A DNA stretch of 64,000 nucleotides from Vibrio algicola (GTDB lineage Bacteria; Pseudomonadota; Gammaproteobacteria; Enterobacterales; Vibrionaceae). Shown piece by piece: positions 25,144 to 33,611 of this stretch (position 1 is its first letter; each line of letters begins with the position of its first letter). The notes under the pieces were generated by a model. It saw nothing but the letters and a program-made list of their open reading frames with translations. It had not been told where the DNA came from and did no database searches. The stretch lies in assembly GCF_009601765.2 (NCBI RefSeq), contig NZ_CP045700.1, forward strand, positions 620,001 through 684,000, in the 5' to 3' direction. The position numbers and the translations under genes were made by a program.

Positions 25144-25929
25144 TTATTTGTCGCTTTGTACCACCACATCTTTGGCATTACTTTCAAAGAACTTGGTTAA
25201 AATTTGCAAATCTAATGGCGCAATATTGGTTCGAGCCCCCATTGATTTAGCCACCGGCCCCCATGAATTTACGGTAAAATGCTTAGGTGACACCTTAGCA
25301 TGACACGTTGAACAATAGGTAGTGTCGAGCTTTTCTGCATATTTCCATAATGGCTTATTTGAATCTAGTACTGGCGATTCGATCATGCCGGTTAATTCAG
25401 CGGTACGCCATTTATTACCATAATCATCCATACTGAATTTGCCTAATTTCAGCTGCTTTTGGCCTTTCTCTGTCACTGCCGCTAAGATCGAACGCTGTCC
25501 CTTGCCTAAATAAATAACACTTTCGGCCCCTTCCATTTGATAACCTGACACTGTCACCATACGCTTGTTGCCATCAAGGCTCACAACCTTCATTTCCACC
25601 GTTGGGAAAACAGTGGCGAAGTCTTGCATTTTCACAGGCTTGATCGGGTAAACCGCTGGTGCACTCGCCGATGTTTTGGCGGCTAAAGCTATCAATTGAT
25701 CAATATTATCCACGGCTTCTGAAGAGACATCAGCATGGCTTGATAATACAGTGGTGCTGGTTGAAGGTTTTGATGGTGCTGGCTCAGCCGGTGATGCTAG
25801 TTGTGTCGTTGTTTGTATTGACGCATCCTGATGATGATGCATATCATCCGAATGATTTGAAGAACACGCAAAACTAGTGGTGAAATAAAGGCTTGAAAGT
25901 GCGAGCAGCGGAAAAGAGTATTTTTTCAT
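25144..25929 (-). CDS. Periplasmic mono-haem c-type cytochrome, TorC C-terminal-like
   Basis: 261 residues. Signal peptide at the N-terminus, a His-rich stretch (HSDDMHHHQD, 27-36) and Ser/Pro/Ala-rich linker, then a conserved domain ending in one haem site TTYCSTCHAK (Cys206, Cys209, His210). The region KHFTVNSWGPVAKSMG resembles the C-terminal domain of TorC/TorY-type cytochromes of TMAO respiration. It stands alone, without a reductase gene nearby. A degenerate FNR-like box lies upstream at 25994. Confidence 0.7.
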   Translation of the reverse strand: MKKYSFPLLALSSLYFTTSFACSSNHSDDMHHHQDASIQTTTQLASPAEPAPSKPSTSTTVLSSHADVSSEAVDNIDQLIALAAKTSASAPAVYPIKPVKMQDFATVFPTVEMKVVSLDGNKRMVTVSGYQMEGAESVIYLGKGQRSILAAVTEKGQKQLKLGKFSMDDYGNKWRTAELTGMIESPVLDSNKPLWKYAEKLDTTYCSTCHAKVSPKHFTVNSWGPVAKSMGARTNIAPLDLQILTKFFESNAKDVVVQSDK

Positions 25930-26075
25930 AAGGTGAACCTTACAACTGTGGATAGAGTTGCCTGCATCCTACTCCTAAAAATAAAGCCTAAAATTGATCT
26001 TAGTCATGAGTGTGGCACATGAAAATATTAATTATTCTCAATAAATATCCATAAATAACAAGCTTATTATGAATA

Positions 26076-26390
26076 TTAATTAATCACAGTATTCAGTATA
26101 AAAAAGCAGCCCATACTGATCACTGTGGTTGCAATCACATTGTTGGTTTTCCAGGCCACTAGCGCCGCCAATATTGCCGCGATTAAATACGGATTGTTTA
26201 AAGATAAGGCCAATTGTTCATCATGTACAAAGACAATTGGCGCCCAAATTGCGGTTAACACTGCGGGGCTAGAATAACTGAGCAAGCGTTGCGCTTTAAC
26301 ATTAAGTTTAACCGGCAACCTAGGCTCTAAGAAGATATAACGACTTAAAAATACCACTGCGGTCATGGCAATAATTGATGTAAAGATCAT
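26076..26390 (-). CDS. azlD: AzlD-family branched-chain amino acid exporter subunit
   Basis: 104 residues with four predicted hydrophobic segments, starting FTSIIAMTAVVFLSRYIFLE and containing LLSYSSPAVLTAIWAPIV. AzlD/YgaH-type small partner of AzlC; the two form an inner-membrane exporter of branched-chain amino acids. It overlaps the azlC stop by 4 bp, so the two are co-translated. Confidence 0.88.
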   Translation of the reverse strand: MIFTSIIAMTAVVFLSRYIFLEPRLPVKLNVKAQRLLSYSSPAVLTAIWAPIVFVHDEQLALSLNNPYLIAAILAALVAWKTNNVIATTVISMGCFFILNTVIN

Positions 26391-27121
26391 CTTTCCTCCT
26401 CCGCTTGCATGGTATTGTCATCCACTCTTTTGGGTAAATTCACTTCGGTTAAATAGCCGCTCACCATGGCGAGTAAACTGGCAATAATTAAGCTGCCTTC
26501 TACTTGCCAATAGCTCAATAAAACAGAAGCCACCAAAGCGACGATAACCGCGACAAAAATTGGCAGGTTTTTAATGGTTGGGATCACAATCGCAATAAAC
26601 GTAGCGGCCACCGCAAACTCTAGGCCCCATTGATTCAAATTCGGGATCTCTTTACCTGCGATGATCCCCACCAAACTCGCAAGGTTCCAAAAAAGATAAA
26701 AACTCAACCCAGCCCCCAGAGCAAACCAAGGTTGAAATTGAGTTTTTGTTTGATGTCCGCATATTGCAAATAATTCGTCGGTTAATAAGAAACCAAGGGT
26801 TAAACGCCAACGAGCTGGCAGTGGACTGATTTTTTCGCGCATTGAAACGCTGTATAAGAAATGACGCGAGGTAATGAAAAATGTGGTCAGCAGCATGGTC
26901 CAAATACCTACGTTGGCATCAAACATTCCGGTAGCAACCAATTGCGCCGCACCAGCAAACAATATCGCTGATAATGCTTGAGCTTCTAATGAGGTTAAAC
27001 CAATATCAATCGCGTACGATCCGGCTAATAACCCCCAAGGCAGTACCGCAATACTTAACGGCAAGATCGCGAGCGTACCTTGCCATAATTGTAAGCGGCG
27101 CGACCGATGATGCTCCTTCAC
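26387..27121 (-). CDS. azlC: AzlC-family branched-chain amino acid exporter subunit
   Basis: 244 residues, several membrane helices; typical AzlC features are LPLSIAVLPWGLLAGS, SAILFAGAAQLVATGM and FITSRHFLYSVSM. It starts with GTG at 27121, 5 nt after AGGA, and the GTG overlaps the TGA of a small upstream ORF. Export of valine, leucine, isoleucine or related compounds is inferred from the family. Confidence 0.9.
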   Translation of the reverse strand: MKEHHRSRRLQLWQGTLAILPLSIAVLPWGLLAGSYAIDIGLTSLEAQALSAILFAGAAQLVATGMFDANVGIWTMLLTTFFITSRHFLYSVSMREKISPLPARWRLTLGFLLTDELFAICGHQTKTQFQPWFALGAGLSFYLFWNLASLVGIIAGKEIPNLNQWGLEFAVAATFIAIVIPTIKNLPIFVAVIVALVASVLLSYWQVEGSLIIASLLAMVSGYLTEVNLPKRVDDNTMQAEEER

Positions 27122-27237
27122 GCCAGTCCTGATTTATTGGCACAGTTTGTATAAACCGTGTTTGTATTAGCAGTATTTGTATTAACAACGTTTGTATTAG
27201 TACAACTGCTCTTATTAGTATGCTCATTAGCGTCCAT
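27118..27237 (-). CDS. Thr/Asn-rich small ORF upstream of azlC (possible leader peptide)
   Basis: 39 residues starting MDANEHTNKSS, with an AAGG site 8 nt upstream and a TGA that overlaps the azlC GTG (GTGA). The middle is NTNVVNTNTANTNT, produced by four copies of a 15-bp tandem repeat. About 8 Thr and 9 Asn make it look like an attenuation or coupling leader, or it may just be an accidental frame through a minisatellite. No terminator hairpin was seen. Confidence 0.45.
   Translation of the reverse strand: MDANEHTNKSSCTNTNVVNTNTANTNTVYTNCANKSGLA
27146..27205. repeat. 15-bp tandem repeat, four copies
   Basis: TTTGTATTAnnnnnn on the plus strand starts at 27146, 27161, 27176 and 27191, exactly 15 bp apart; the first 9 bases are conserved (one variant TTTGTATAA), the rest vary. 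It lies in the azlC leader and preserves the reading frame of the small ORF. Confidence 0.85.
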
Positions 27238-27251
27238 GCTAAACCTTAATA

Positions 27252-28106
27252 TTACGCGGTTTCAGTTGGGTCGATTAATTCCTCAAAACGACTATGCCCA
27301 CGTAGCGATTCAAAATCCGGCTCTTCTGCGGCCAGTTCACGCAGCGAATTACTCGACTCTATCGCCAACTTCAAATCATTAATCGCTTGTTCTTCCGAAC
27401 CTAAACGAGAGTACGCACAGGCACGTTGATATAAAGCATGACCATTATGATCATCCACCTCCAGCACCCGATTACAAATACTCAGCGCCCAGTGGTATTC
27501 ATTAATTTCCATGGCTGCATCGGCTTTATGGGTCAGTGCTTCAAGATCGCCGGGGCGAATTTTTAAGATATCATCATAGGTTTCAATCTTCTGCTCTGGG
27601 GTTTGAGCACTTTGCGCCCGCAACCACAGATTATGAATTTCGTTAATGATTTCTATCTCGCGGTTATTTTCGGTAATGATGCGCGATTTTCGCTTAAGGT
27701 CACGCTCTAAAATGCTGAACTTTTTCTCATACGATAGCGTAATTTCACTCAGCTGTTTATCGGCCATTTCTTTGGTGTTGTGTTTGATCTCTTTTAAAGA
27801 CTGCCAACCAACAAGCGCCACTAAAGATGCCACACCAGCAATAATGTAGAAGAAGTAAGTCACGGTGATATTAGAGTAATTGAGGGATTTATCGGCAACA
27901 GACAGTTCTCTGTCAGTAATTTGAACCGTGAGGCGACGCTCAAGATCTTGTTGCTCGGTACGCAATGCTTTTAATTCATCGAGCACATAACGTTCCATTA
28001 ATGGTTTATCCATCATGGGTGTTTCGGAGTATTTTTGAGGTTCATTTGCGACCGCTTGAAAGGTCAGCAATAAAGAGAATAAAACAAATAGACAGCGTGT
28101 GATCAT
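27252..28106 (-). CDS. Membrane-anchored TPR protein
   Basis: 284 residues: signal peptide (about 1-20, ending VANE), one transmembrane helix (about 83-104, FFYIIAGVASLVALVGW), a long coiled coil (about 105-160), then TPR-like repeats (TYDDILKIRPGDLEALTHKA, ALSICNRVLEVDDHNG, ALYQRACAYSRLG). Probably a periplasm/inner-membrane scaffold; the partner is unknown. It follows selD on the same strand after 150 bp. Confidence 0.75.
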   Translation of the reverse strand: MITRCLFVLFSLLLTFQAVANEPQKYSETPMMDKPLMERYVLDELKALRTEQQDLERRLTVQITDRELSVADKSLNYSNITVTYFFYIIAGVASLVALVGWQSLKEIKHNTKEMADKQLSEITLSYEKKFSILERDLKRKSRIITENNREIEIINEIHNLWLRAQSAQTPEQKIETYDDILKIRPGDLEALTHKADAAMEINEYHWALSICNRVLEVDDHNGHALYQRACAYSRLGSEEQAINDLKLAIESSNSLRELAAEEPDFESLRGHSRFEELIDPTETA

Positions 28107-28148
28107 ATCAATTTCCCTTTGATTCTAAATAGGCTCTCGGATCTGAGA

Positions 28149-28180
28149 GTTAATGTTTCTTCGAATAACGAAACATTAAC
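28149..28180. repeat. Perfect 11-bp palindromic hairpin upstream of the TPR gene
   Basis: GTTAATGTTTC (28149-28159) with GAAACATTAAC (28170-28180), 10-nt loop, no U-run on either strand. Sits 43 bp upstream of the TPR gene start, after the selD stop: an operator or an RNA hairpin is more likely than a terminator. Confidence 0.6.
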
Positions 28181-28258
28181 ATAATCAGTCAAAAATCACA
28201 TCGAATCAAAGCGATTAATACCCTTATTACTTGGGGTATGTAACATTATTGTTGGTCA

Positions 28259-29299
28259 TTAGGCCACATGAACCACAATTGAACTGTCGTCTTGTTTCTC
28301 GACTAACTCTCCAATTGAAATTAATTCAATATTGTATTGCTCTGCCACCACTTGAAGGGCTTGGCGATTGCCTTTTTCTACCGCTAGCAATAAACCGCCC
28401 GAAGTTTGTGGATCGCACAATACTGATTTTTGCAGATCGGTAATATTACCAATTAAATGACCATAGCTTTCATAGTTGCGTGAAGTACCACCTGGGGTGC
28501 AACCTTGTTCGATATACTCATAAACGCCAGGCAATGTCGGCACTTTATCAAACTCAATATTCGCGATAACGTCCGAGCCTTGACACACTTCGCTTAAGTG
28601 ACCAAGCAGACCAAAACCGGTAACATCTGTCATCGCTTTCACGCATTCAAGTTGAGCAAAATCAAAGCCTGGTTTGTTTAATTTACACATCCAATCGCGT
28701 GCTAAACCTTGATGTTCAAATTTTAATTTGGCGCGTTTTTCTGCAGTAGTTAAAATGCCAATCCCTAATGGTTTGGTAATAAACAAATCACAACCCGCTT
28801 TAGCTTGGCTATTGCGTTTAATGGTGTCGGTATCTGCAATACCGGTCACCGCTAAACCAAAAATAGGTTCTGGTGCATCAATTGAATGCCCACCTGCAAG
28901 TGTGATCCCTGCGTCTTTACACACCGAGCGGCCACCTTCAATCACTTGTTGCGCCACTTCTGGTGATAACTTATCTAACGGCCAGCCTAAGATCGCGATC
29001 GCCATGATCGGTTTTCCGCCCATTGCATACACATCGCTGATGGCGTTGGTTGCCGCAATGCGACCAAAATCATACGGATCATCAACAATTGGCATAAAGA
29101 AATCGGTGGTGCTGATAATCGCAGTACCATTTTGTAAATCGTATACCGCAGCATCATCACGCTCTTCGTTACCAACTAATAAGTTCGGATCAACAAATTG
29201 TGGCACACTGGTTTTTAAAATTTCATCCAATACTTTTGGTGAGATTTTACAACCACAGCCCGCGCCATGACTGTATTGGGTAAGACGAATATCGCTCAT
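28259..29299 (-). CDS. selD: Selenide, water dikinase
   Basis: 346 residues. Makes selenophosphate from selenide and ATP for selenocysteine and 2-selenouridine. The active-site loop is [10 protein letters not shown] with Cys17 (the Cys, not selenocysteine form) and Lys18; also DDAAVYDL and [18 protein letters not shown]. It is followed upstream on the same strand by ynjE and fdhD, linking it to selenium/formate metabolism. Confidence 0.96.
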   Translation of the reverse strand: MSDIRLTQYSHGAGCGCKISPKVLDEILKTSVPQFVDPNLLVGNEERDDAAVYDLQNGTAIISTTDFFMPIVDDPYDFGRIAATNAISDVYAMGGKPIMAIAILGWPLDKLSPEVAQQVIEGGRSVCKDAGITLAGGHSIDAPEPIFGLAVTGIADTDTIKRNSQAKAGCDLFITKPLGIGILTTAEKRAKLKFEHQGLARDWMCKLNKPGFDFAQLECVKAMTDVTGFGLLGHLSEVCQGSDVIANIEFDKVPTLPGVYEYIEQGCTPGGTSRNYESYGHLIGNITDLQKSVLCDPQTSGGLLLAVEKGNRQALQVVAEQYNIELISIGELVEKQDDSSIVVHVA

Positions 29300-29372
29300 A
29301 GTATGACCTCAAATTGGTGTAAGTAACCGCCCCAACTCGATGGGACAATAAATAATACTTTATATTTAATTG

Positions 29373-30683
29373 TTAATGAACAGCGCTTGGCGTACCAGTC
29401 AATGTAGGATTATTGCCATCTAGACTCCATTGATACCAACCACCATCAAATACACTGATATTGTTCCAACCCATGGCATAAGCGTACAAGAATACCGCTG
29501 ATGCTCGCCAGCCAGTGCCACAGTAGAAGCTGACTTTTTGATCGGTGCGAATATTCCACGCCTGCCATTTCGATTGAATTTCGCTGGCACTGCGCATAGT
29601 ACCGTCCGGGTTGGTAAAGTCGTCTAAATTATTGGAATTTTTACCACCTTGCCCCCATTTAGCACCATCGACACGACCTTTAGGCTTAATATAGCTGTAA
29701 CCGCTGGTATCGCCAATGTATTCACTCCAAGTCCGCACGCTGACGAGCGAGTTGTTATCGCTGTCTTTGAGCATGATTTTCACTTGGCTTACATCGGTAA
29801 TGTATTCAGGGTGGGCTGGAACTTTTGCGCCAAACTTCACCACATTTTTCACCGAATTATTACCCGATTGTGTCGGTAGATCCGCCGCTTGCCATGCTTC
29901 CCAACCACCATCCAATAAACGGACATCTTTAACGCCTGCATACATTAGAATTTGAGCAATACGCGCCGCACCTAAATTATCACGTCCATACAAAACCACC
30001 GTTGTGTCTTGGGTAATACCCAGTTTCTCAATGTTTTGTTGCAATTGTGCAGGCGGTACCACATTCCACAAAGGTTTAGATTCAAAGTCATTGGTATTAG
30101 CATATATCGCACCTTTCACATGAGATAACAAATATCCTGTAGCTGGGCCCCAACCGGCTTCAATGATTTTAAAATCATGTTGCGGCGCAGCCACTAACTG
30201 CGCATCATTCGACGATGAATGGCTAACCAACAGATTCAACCAACGAGGGCTGACTAAGGTTTTAAAATGCGGTAACGCAACCAATTGATCTTGAAAATCG
30301 GATAATGGCTTTTGCATAATTGCTACAGATTTAAAATCAATACCTGTTAATTGTTGTTGCAGTTTTTTCGCATTGCCGCTGTCACAATAAATCTTAATTG
30401 GTTGATTTTTATTGAGTTGTTTTTGATCCACTAAAAAGTGAGTTCTTTCGGCTACAGACATATTGTCTAACCATTGGGCGCGAATATTTACCGCATTAGG
30501 AATGTGTCCACCCAACTTCATACCTTCTTGCGGCCAACCATTGAAATACTCACTAGCACGACAATCAATGATCTGCGTCGAAGTGGCATTATCTGCCAGC
30601 ACTGGCCATGAAATACAAATAGAAGTAAAAACAATGGTCGTTCCTAACCAATGCTTAATTTTATTTTTCGATACTAAAAACAT
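29373..30683 (-). CDS. ynjE: YnjE-like thiosulfate sulfurtransferase (three rhodanese domains)
   Basis: 436 residues from the ATG at 30683 (AGGGA site 7 nt upstream), matching the usual YnjE length; a longer frame to 30821 is unlikely. Signal peptide, then three rhodanese modules; the last one holds the persulfide Cys in SFYCGTGWRAS, the first two (IIDCRASEYFNG, VVLYGRDNLGAARIA) lack the standard loop. Between selD and fdhD it could supply sulfur or selenium for cofactor maturation; that is inferred from context. Confidence 0.85.
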   Translation of the reverse strand: MFLVSKNKIKHWLGTTIVFTSICISWPVLADNATSTQIIDCRASEYFNGWPQEGMKLGGHIPNAVNIRAQWLDNMSVAERTHFLVDQKQLNKNQPIKIYCDSGNAKKLQQQLTGIDFKSVAIMQKPLSDFQDQLVALPHFKTLVSPRWLNLLVSHSSSNDAQLVAAPQHDFKIIEAGWGPATGYLLSHVKGAIYANTNDFESKPLWNVVPPAQLQQNIEKLGITQDTTVVLYGRDNLGAARIAQILMYAGVKDVRLLDGGWEAWQAADLPTQSGNNSVKNVVKFGAKVPAHPEYITDVSQVKIMLKDSDNNSLVSVRTWSEYIGDTSGYSYIKPKGRVDGAKWGQGGKNSNNLDDFTNPDGTMRSASEIQSKWQAWNIRTDQKVSFYCGTGWRASAVFLYAYAMGWNNISVFDGGWYQWSLDGNNPTLTGTPSAVH

Positions 30684-30826
30684 AACTATCCCTATAGCCA
30701 CAGTAAACACTGCTAGCTGAGTGTAAATGAATAAAAAATTTTTTACTTTTTCTACTAATATCAAGCAGGAAATTGAATCCGATCGGAATGAGTATAGACA
30801 TTCATTCGACCGGTACGGCAATAACC

Positions 30827-31631
30827 CTATAAAGTCAGGTTTAATTGTTCAGATAAATCCACCGCCATGCTGGTCGCACCTGAAATCGCCAATAAAATAC
30901 CCACATTGGCAGCCGCTGTTTTTTGCACCATTTCAAAACTGGCTCGGCTTGAGACTAAAATCGCCCCACCTTGATAGTCAGATGTTAAATAATGACCAAT
31001 GAGTTTATCTAACGCATTATGACGACCGACATCTTCACGGATGGCTAAGATCTCACCTTTGGCAGAAATATACGCCGCCGCATGGGTTGAACCGGTTTGT
31101 TGGTTTAAGGTTTGATGTTGTTTAAATTGTGATAATGCACGTTCAATTGCCTGATGTGACAGTGTGGTGGTATCACTCACTGGCGTCACCGCGCGTACCA
31201 CATGCTGCAAACTTTCGGTGCCACAAATACCACAACCCGTTCGGCCACTCATATTCCGACGAGCACGTTTTAAGCGTTCAAAATGACGGTTCGCCAACTC
31301 AATATGCACTTCAACTCCATTGCATACAGGCACGACTTCAACGCCATGAATTTGCTTGGCATCATCAACAATGCCTCCAGTAACCGAAAAACCAACCGCT
31401 AAGTCTTCAAGATCGATCGCGCTGCACATTTGCACCGTCGTTATACACCATCGCCACCGCCGTTTCGACTGCCAGTTCGTCTTCTTCCATATCAAACAAT
31501 TGACCATCATGAAAACTCAAACGCGAATAAGTGCGGCAAGTGGATGTTGTCGCGAGAGGATCCGTTGAGCACATTAACACATCGGCAGCGATAACTGACG
31601 AAACAACCGGTTGGTCAGTACATTCATTCAT
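30827..31631 (-). pseudogene. fdhD: fdhD, formate dehydrogenase sulfur-transfer protein, frameshifted
   Basis: Two frames together give FdhD. The N-terminal part from the ATG at 31631 reaches DELAVETAVAMVYN, then goes out of frame near 31420-31437; the second frame resumes at QMCSAIDLEDLAVGFSVTGG and carries the rest, including the CGIC active-site motif (TGCGICGTESL) and REDVGRHNALDKL. A few residues seem to be missing at the junction, so a small deletion rather than a single-base change. FdhD passes sulfur from IscS to the molybdenum cofactor of formate dehydrogenases; this copy should be inactive unless the frameshift is a sequencing error. Confidence 0.82.
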
Positions 31632-31720
31632 GAGAAGCGCCTTTGCTAGTCAATTGGAGGTTTAGATTTAGATAAACGAACACAGCCAATAAAGCGGCAA
31701 CGTCGAGTCCGTTGGGGTTT

Positions 31721-32318
31721 TTAGGCGTAATCATTGGATGTGATCCCTAAGCGCTGCATACGAGAAAGTAAAGTGGTTCGCTTTAAACCTAAACGTTGCG
31801 CTGCGCCGCGAGGCCCTGCCACAATGCCATTGGTTTCTTTTAACACTTGAATAATTTGCTCGCATTCAAGGCTTTTTTTACTGCTCATCGCACTGCGATC
31901 GGTATTGCTGCAGGCTTGCTCTTTTTGCCCGACTGACTCAGTACAACAAAAACCGGAACGGGTTTGTGGATCATCATTGACACTAAACGAGGTGCTTTCA
32001 ACTTCTGGAAAATACTCTTGCAGCTCTGAAATCGGCAAATGCAATACGCTGCCATAGGTCATGATCACCGCGCGCTCGATTACGTTTTTCAATTCGCGAA
32101 TATTACCAGGCCACGGCAATGAAGACAGCACCCGCAGAGTTTCAGAGGAAATACTGCTGATATCACGGTTCATTTTTTTAGCGAAGATACGAGTAAAATG
32201 CTTCGCCAGCAATGGAATGTCTTCACCGCGCTCACGCAATGGCGGAATACGAATTGGAAATACATTTAAGCGATAATACAGATCGCGGCGGAAAGATTTA
32301 TCATTCGTATCAAAAAAG
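31721..32318 (-). pseudogene. Sigma-54-dependent activator, C-terminal remnant (FhlA-like)
   Basis: Only the last third of the gene remains. From FRRDLYYRLNVFPIRIPPLR through LPWPGNIRELKNVIERAV it is the end of the sigma-54 AAA+ domain, and the C-terminus AAQRLGLKRTTLLSRMQRLG is the Fis-type HTH seen in FhlA/HyfR activators. The sensory domain and the first part of the ATPase are gone; upstream is insertion-sequence debris. Next to fdhD it probably once controlled formate metabolism. Confidence 0.8.
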
Positions 32319-32640
32319 CCACCCCAATTGTGCCCCCAAGACTTGGTGCAGTCTTTTGGGAAAAGGGACATCCACGAAATTTATCCGTCGGGTTTCAACA
32401 GTTTTATGGTTCTAATAAGCAGTGGAAAACACGGTTTGGGTATCATAAAAGGGCAATTTCAGAAACGGCAATGCATCGAGTGAAAAAGCTATTGGGCGGA
32501 ACACTCAGCTTAAGAAATTATAATGCCCAAGTTGGGGAAGCTTACGCAATGATCAAAGCTTTAAATAAACTAACAGGGCTAGGTATGCCTAAAACTTACC
32601 GAATTGATTGAAATAATACCATTCTAGTGTTGTCACCTCT
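32319..32640 (+). mobile_element. IS remnant: 3' end of an IS5-family transposase plus IS debris
   Basis: The plus-strand frame ending at 32611 finishes with SETAMHRVKKLLGGTLSLRN, YNAQVGEAYAMIKALNK and LTGLGMPKTYRID, the C-terminus of IS5-family (IS903-type) transposases. Only about 65 residues of it are recognisable (from about 32415). The 90 bp before it (32319-32410) match neither the transposase nor the sigma-54 gene and are probably from another element. No complete inverted repeat was found. Confidence 0.75.
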
Positions 32641-32649
32641 AAATTTGAA

Positions 32650-33456
32650 TTACGCAACAAAGCCGCTTTCAGTGGTAAGATCATCACGATTTTCTGCCAA
32701 TTGCAGTGACAGTGCTTTTGCCCAATAAAACTCTAAAAATGGCACGGCAACATCTGGCTTATCCCAACTCACGCCTTTGGTAAAATACAGCATGGAACGC
32801 ATTGGTGAATCTTGAAATTGCTTGAGATCAAGCTGCTTTGGCAATTCTTGTGGCGTAATCGCATCACCGGCAACATTAAATAGCCATGTGTTTTTATCCT
32901 GCTGCATTTGCTGCCAAAATTCCGTCATCTGCTTTTTTTGTGCACTAACCCCTGATTGTAAATTAGCCTCTCCATTGCGATAATCTTTTGCGATTAAAAC
33001 ATGAATAGGAAAATCGGGGCCACCATTTGGCATAGCCCAAAAAGTGGTGAAGGTATGATGACCATCGGTAAGATATAGCTGTCCATTTGGGGCGATCACC
33101 ACAGTTTTCAGCGCCGATTTTTCACGGCCAATAGATTCTAAGCAAGTAAATGAATCAAGCTTATTGGGCTTCGAGTTCTGATCAAAATCCTTGATCCCTT
33201 TTTGGCCATTGGCTTCACACACATCATCAAATAGGTTCTTCGGTTTTTTCTGATAGTTAGCCAATTTATACAACACTTGATCACGACCAATTAAAGCTTG
33301 GGTTGGGTGCAAATCCCCTAAAGACACTGACACCACATCCCCCTCCGAATGCGGGATATTTTGCTTAGCACTGACCAAAGCCACTGGCAGTAAAAAAGCA
33401 GCAACAGTCAAAATAATACGTTTCAATCCGTTGTTAACATGAGAACTTCTCATCAT
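32650..33456 (-). CDS. Exported ParB/Srx-like domain protein
   Basis: 268 residues with a clear signal peptide (IILTVAAFLLPVALVSA). The mature protein has SLGDLHPTQALIGRDQVLYKL near its start and LYLTDGHHTFTTFWAM in the middle, the pattern of the ParB-like nuclease family (PF08857). Export is unusual for a ParB-type fold. Its activity in the periplasm is not known. It stands alone, divergent from galR. Confidence 0.72.
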   Translation of the reverse strand: MMRSSHVNNGLKRIILTVAAFLLPVALVSAKQNIPHSEGDVVSVSLGDLHPTQALIGRDQVLYKLANYQKKPKNLFDDVCEANGQKGIKDFDQNSKPNKLDSFTCLESIGREKSALKTVVIAPNGQLYLTDGHHTFTTFWAMPNGGPDFPIHVLIAKDYRNGEANLQSGVSAQKKQMTEFWQQMQQDKNTWLFNVAGDAITPQELPKQLDLKQFQDSPMRSMLYFTKGVSWDKPDVAVPFLEFYWAKALSLQLAENRDDLTTESGFVA

Positions 33457-33539
33457 GAGATTAGCCTTGTGGTCGAAGAGATAATAAAAACTAGAAAATA
33501 CAATAACAAAACGTTAGTGTAAGCTGAATAAATCACAAT

Positions 33540-33556
33540 GTGTAAACGTTATCCAC
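33540..33556. promoter_or_regulatory. GalR-type operator upstream of galR
   Basis: GTGTAAACGTTATCCAC, a slightly degenerate relative of the perfect palindromes TGTAAACGTTTACA at 34679 and 51335 and close to known gal operators. It lies 56 bp before the galR ATG, suggesting autoregulation. Confidence 0.65.
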
Positions 33557-33611
33557 TCTAGCGCGCTATTATTAACGTTTAATGGCATAAAAAATTCTGG
33601 AACAAACCACT

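Noticed and set aside
27006-27227. 70-residue minus-strand frame with repeated LIQT units over the azlC leader
   Set aside because: It runs far into azlC in another frame and has no good ribosome site; the repeats are the translation of the 15-bp tandem repeat. The 39-residue frame ending at the azlC start fits better.
28728-29270. Long plus-strand frame of 180 residues opposite selD
   Set aside because: Shadow of the selD coding strand; composition without family features.
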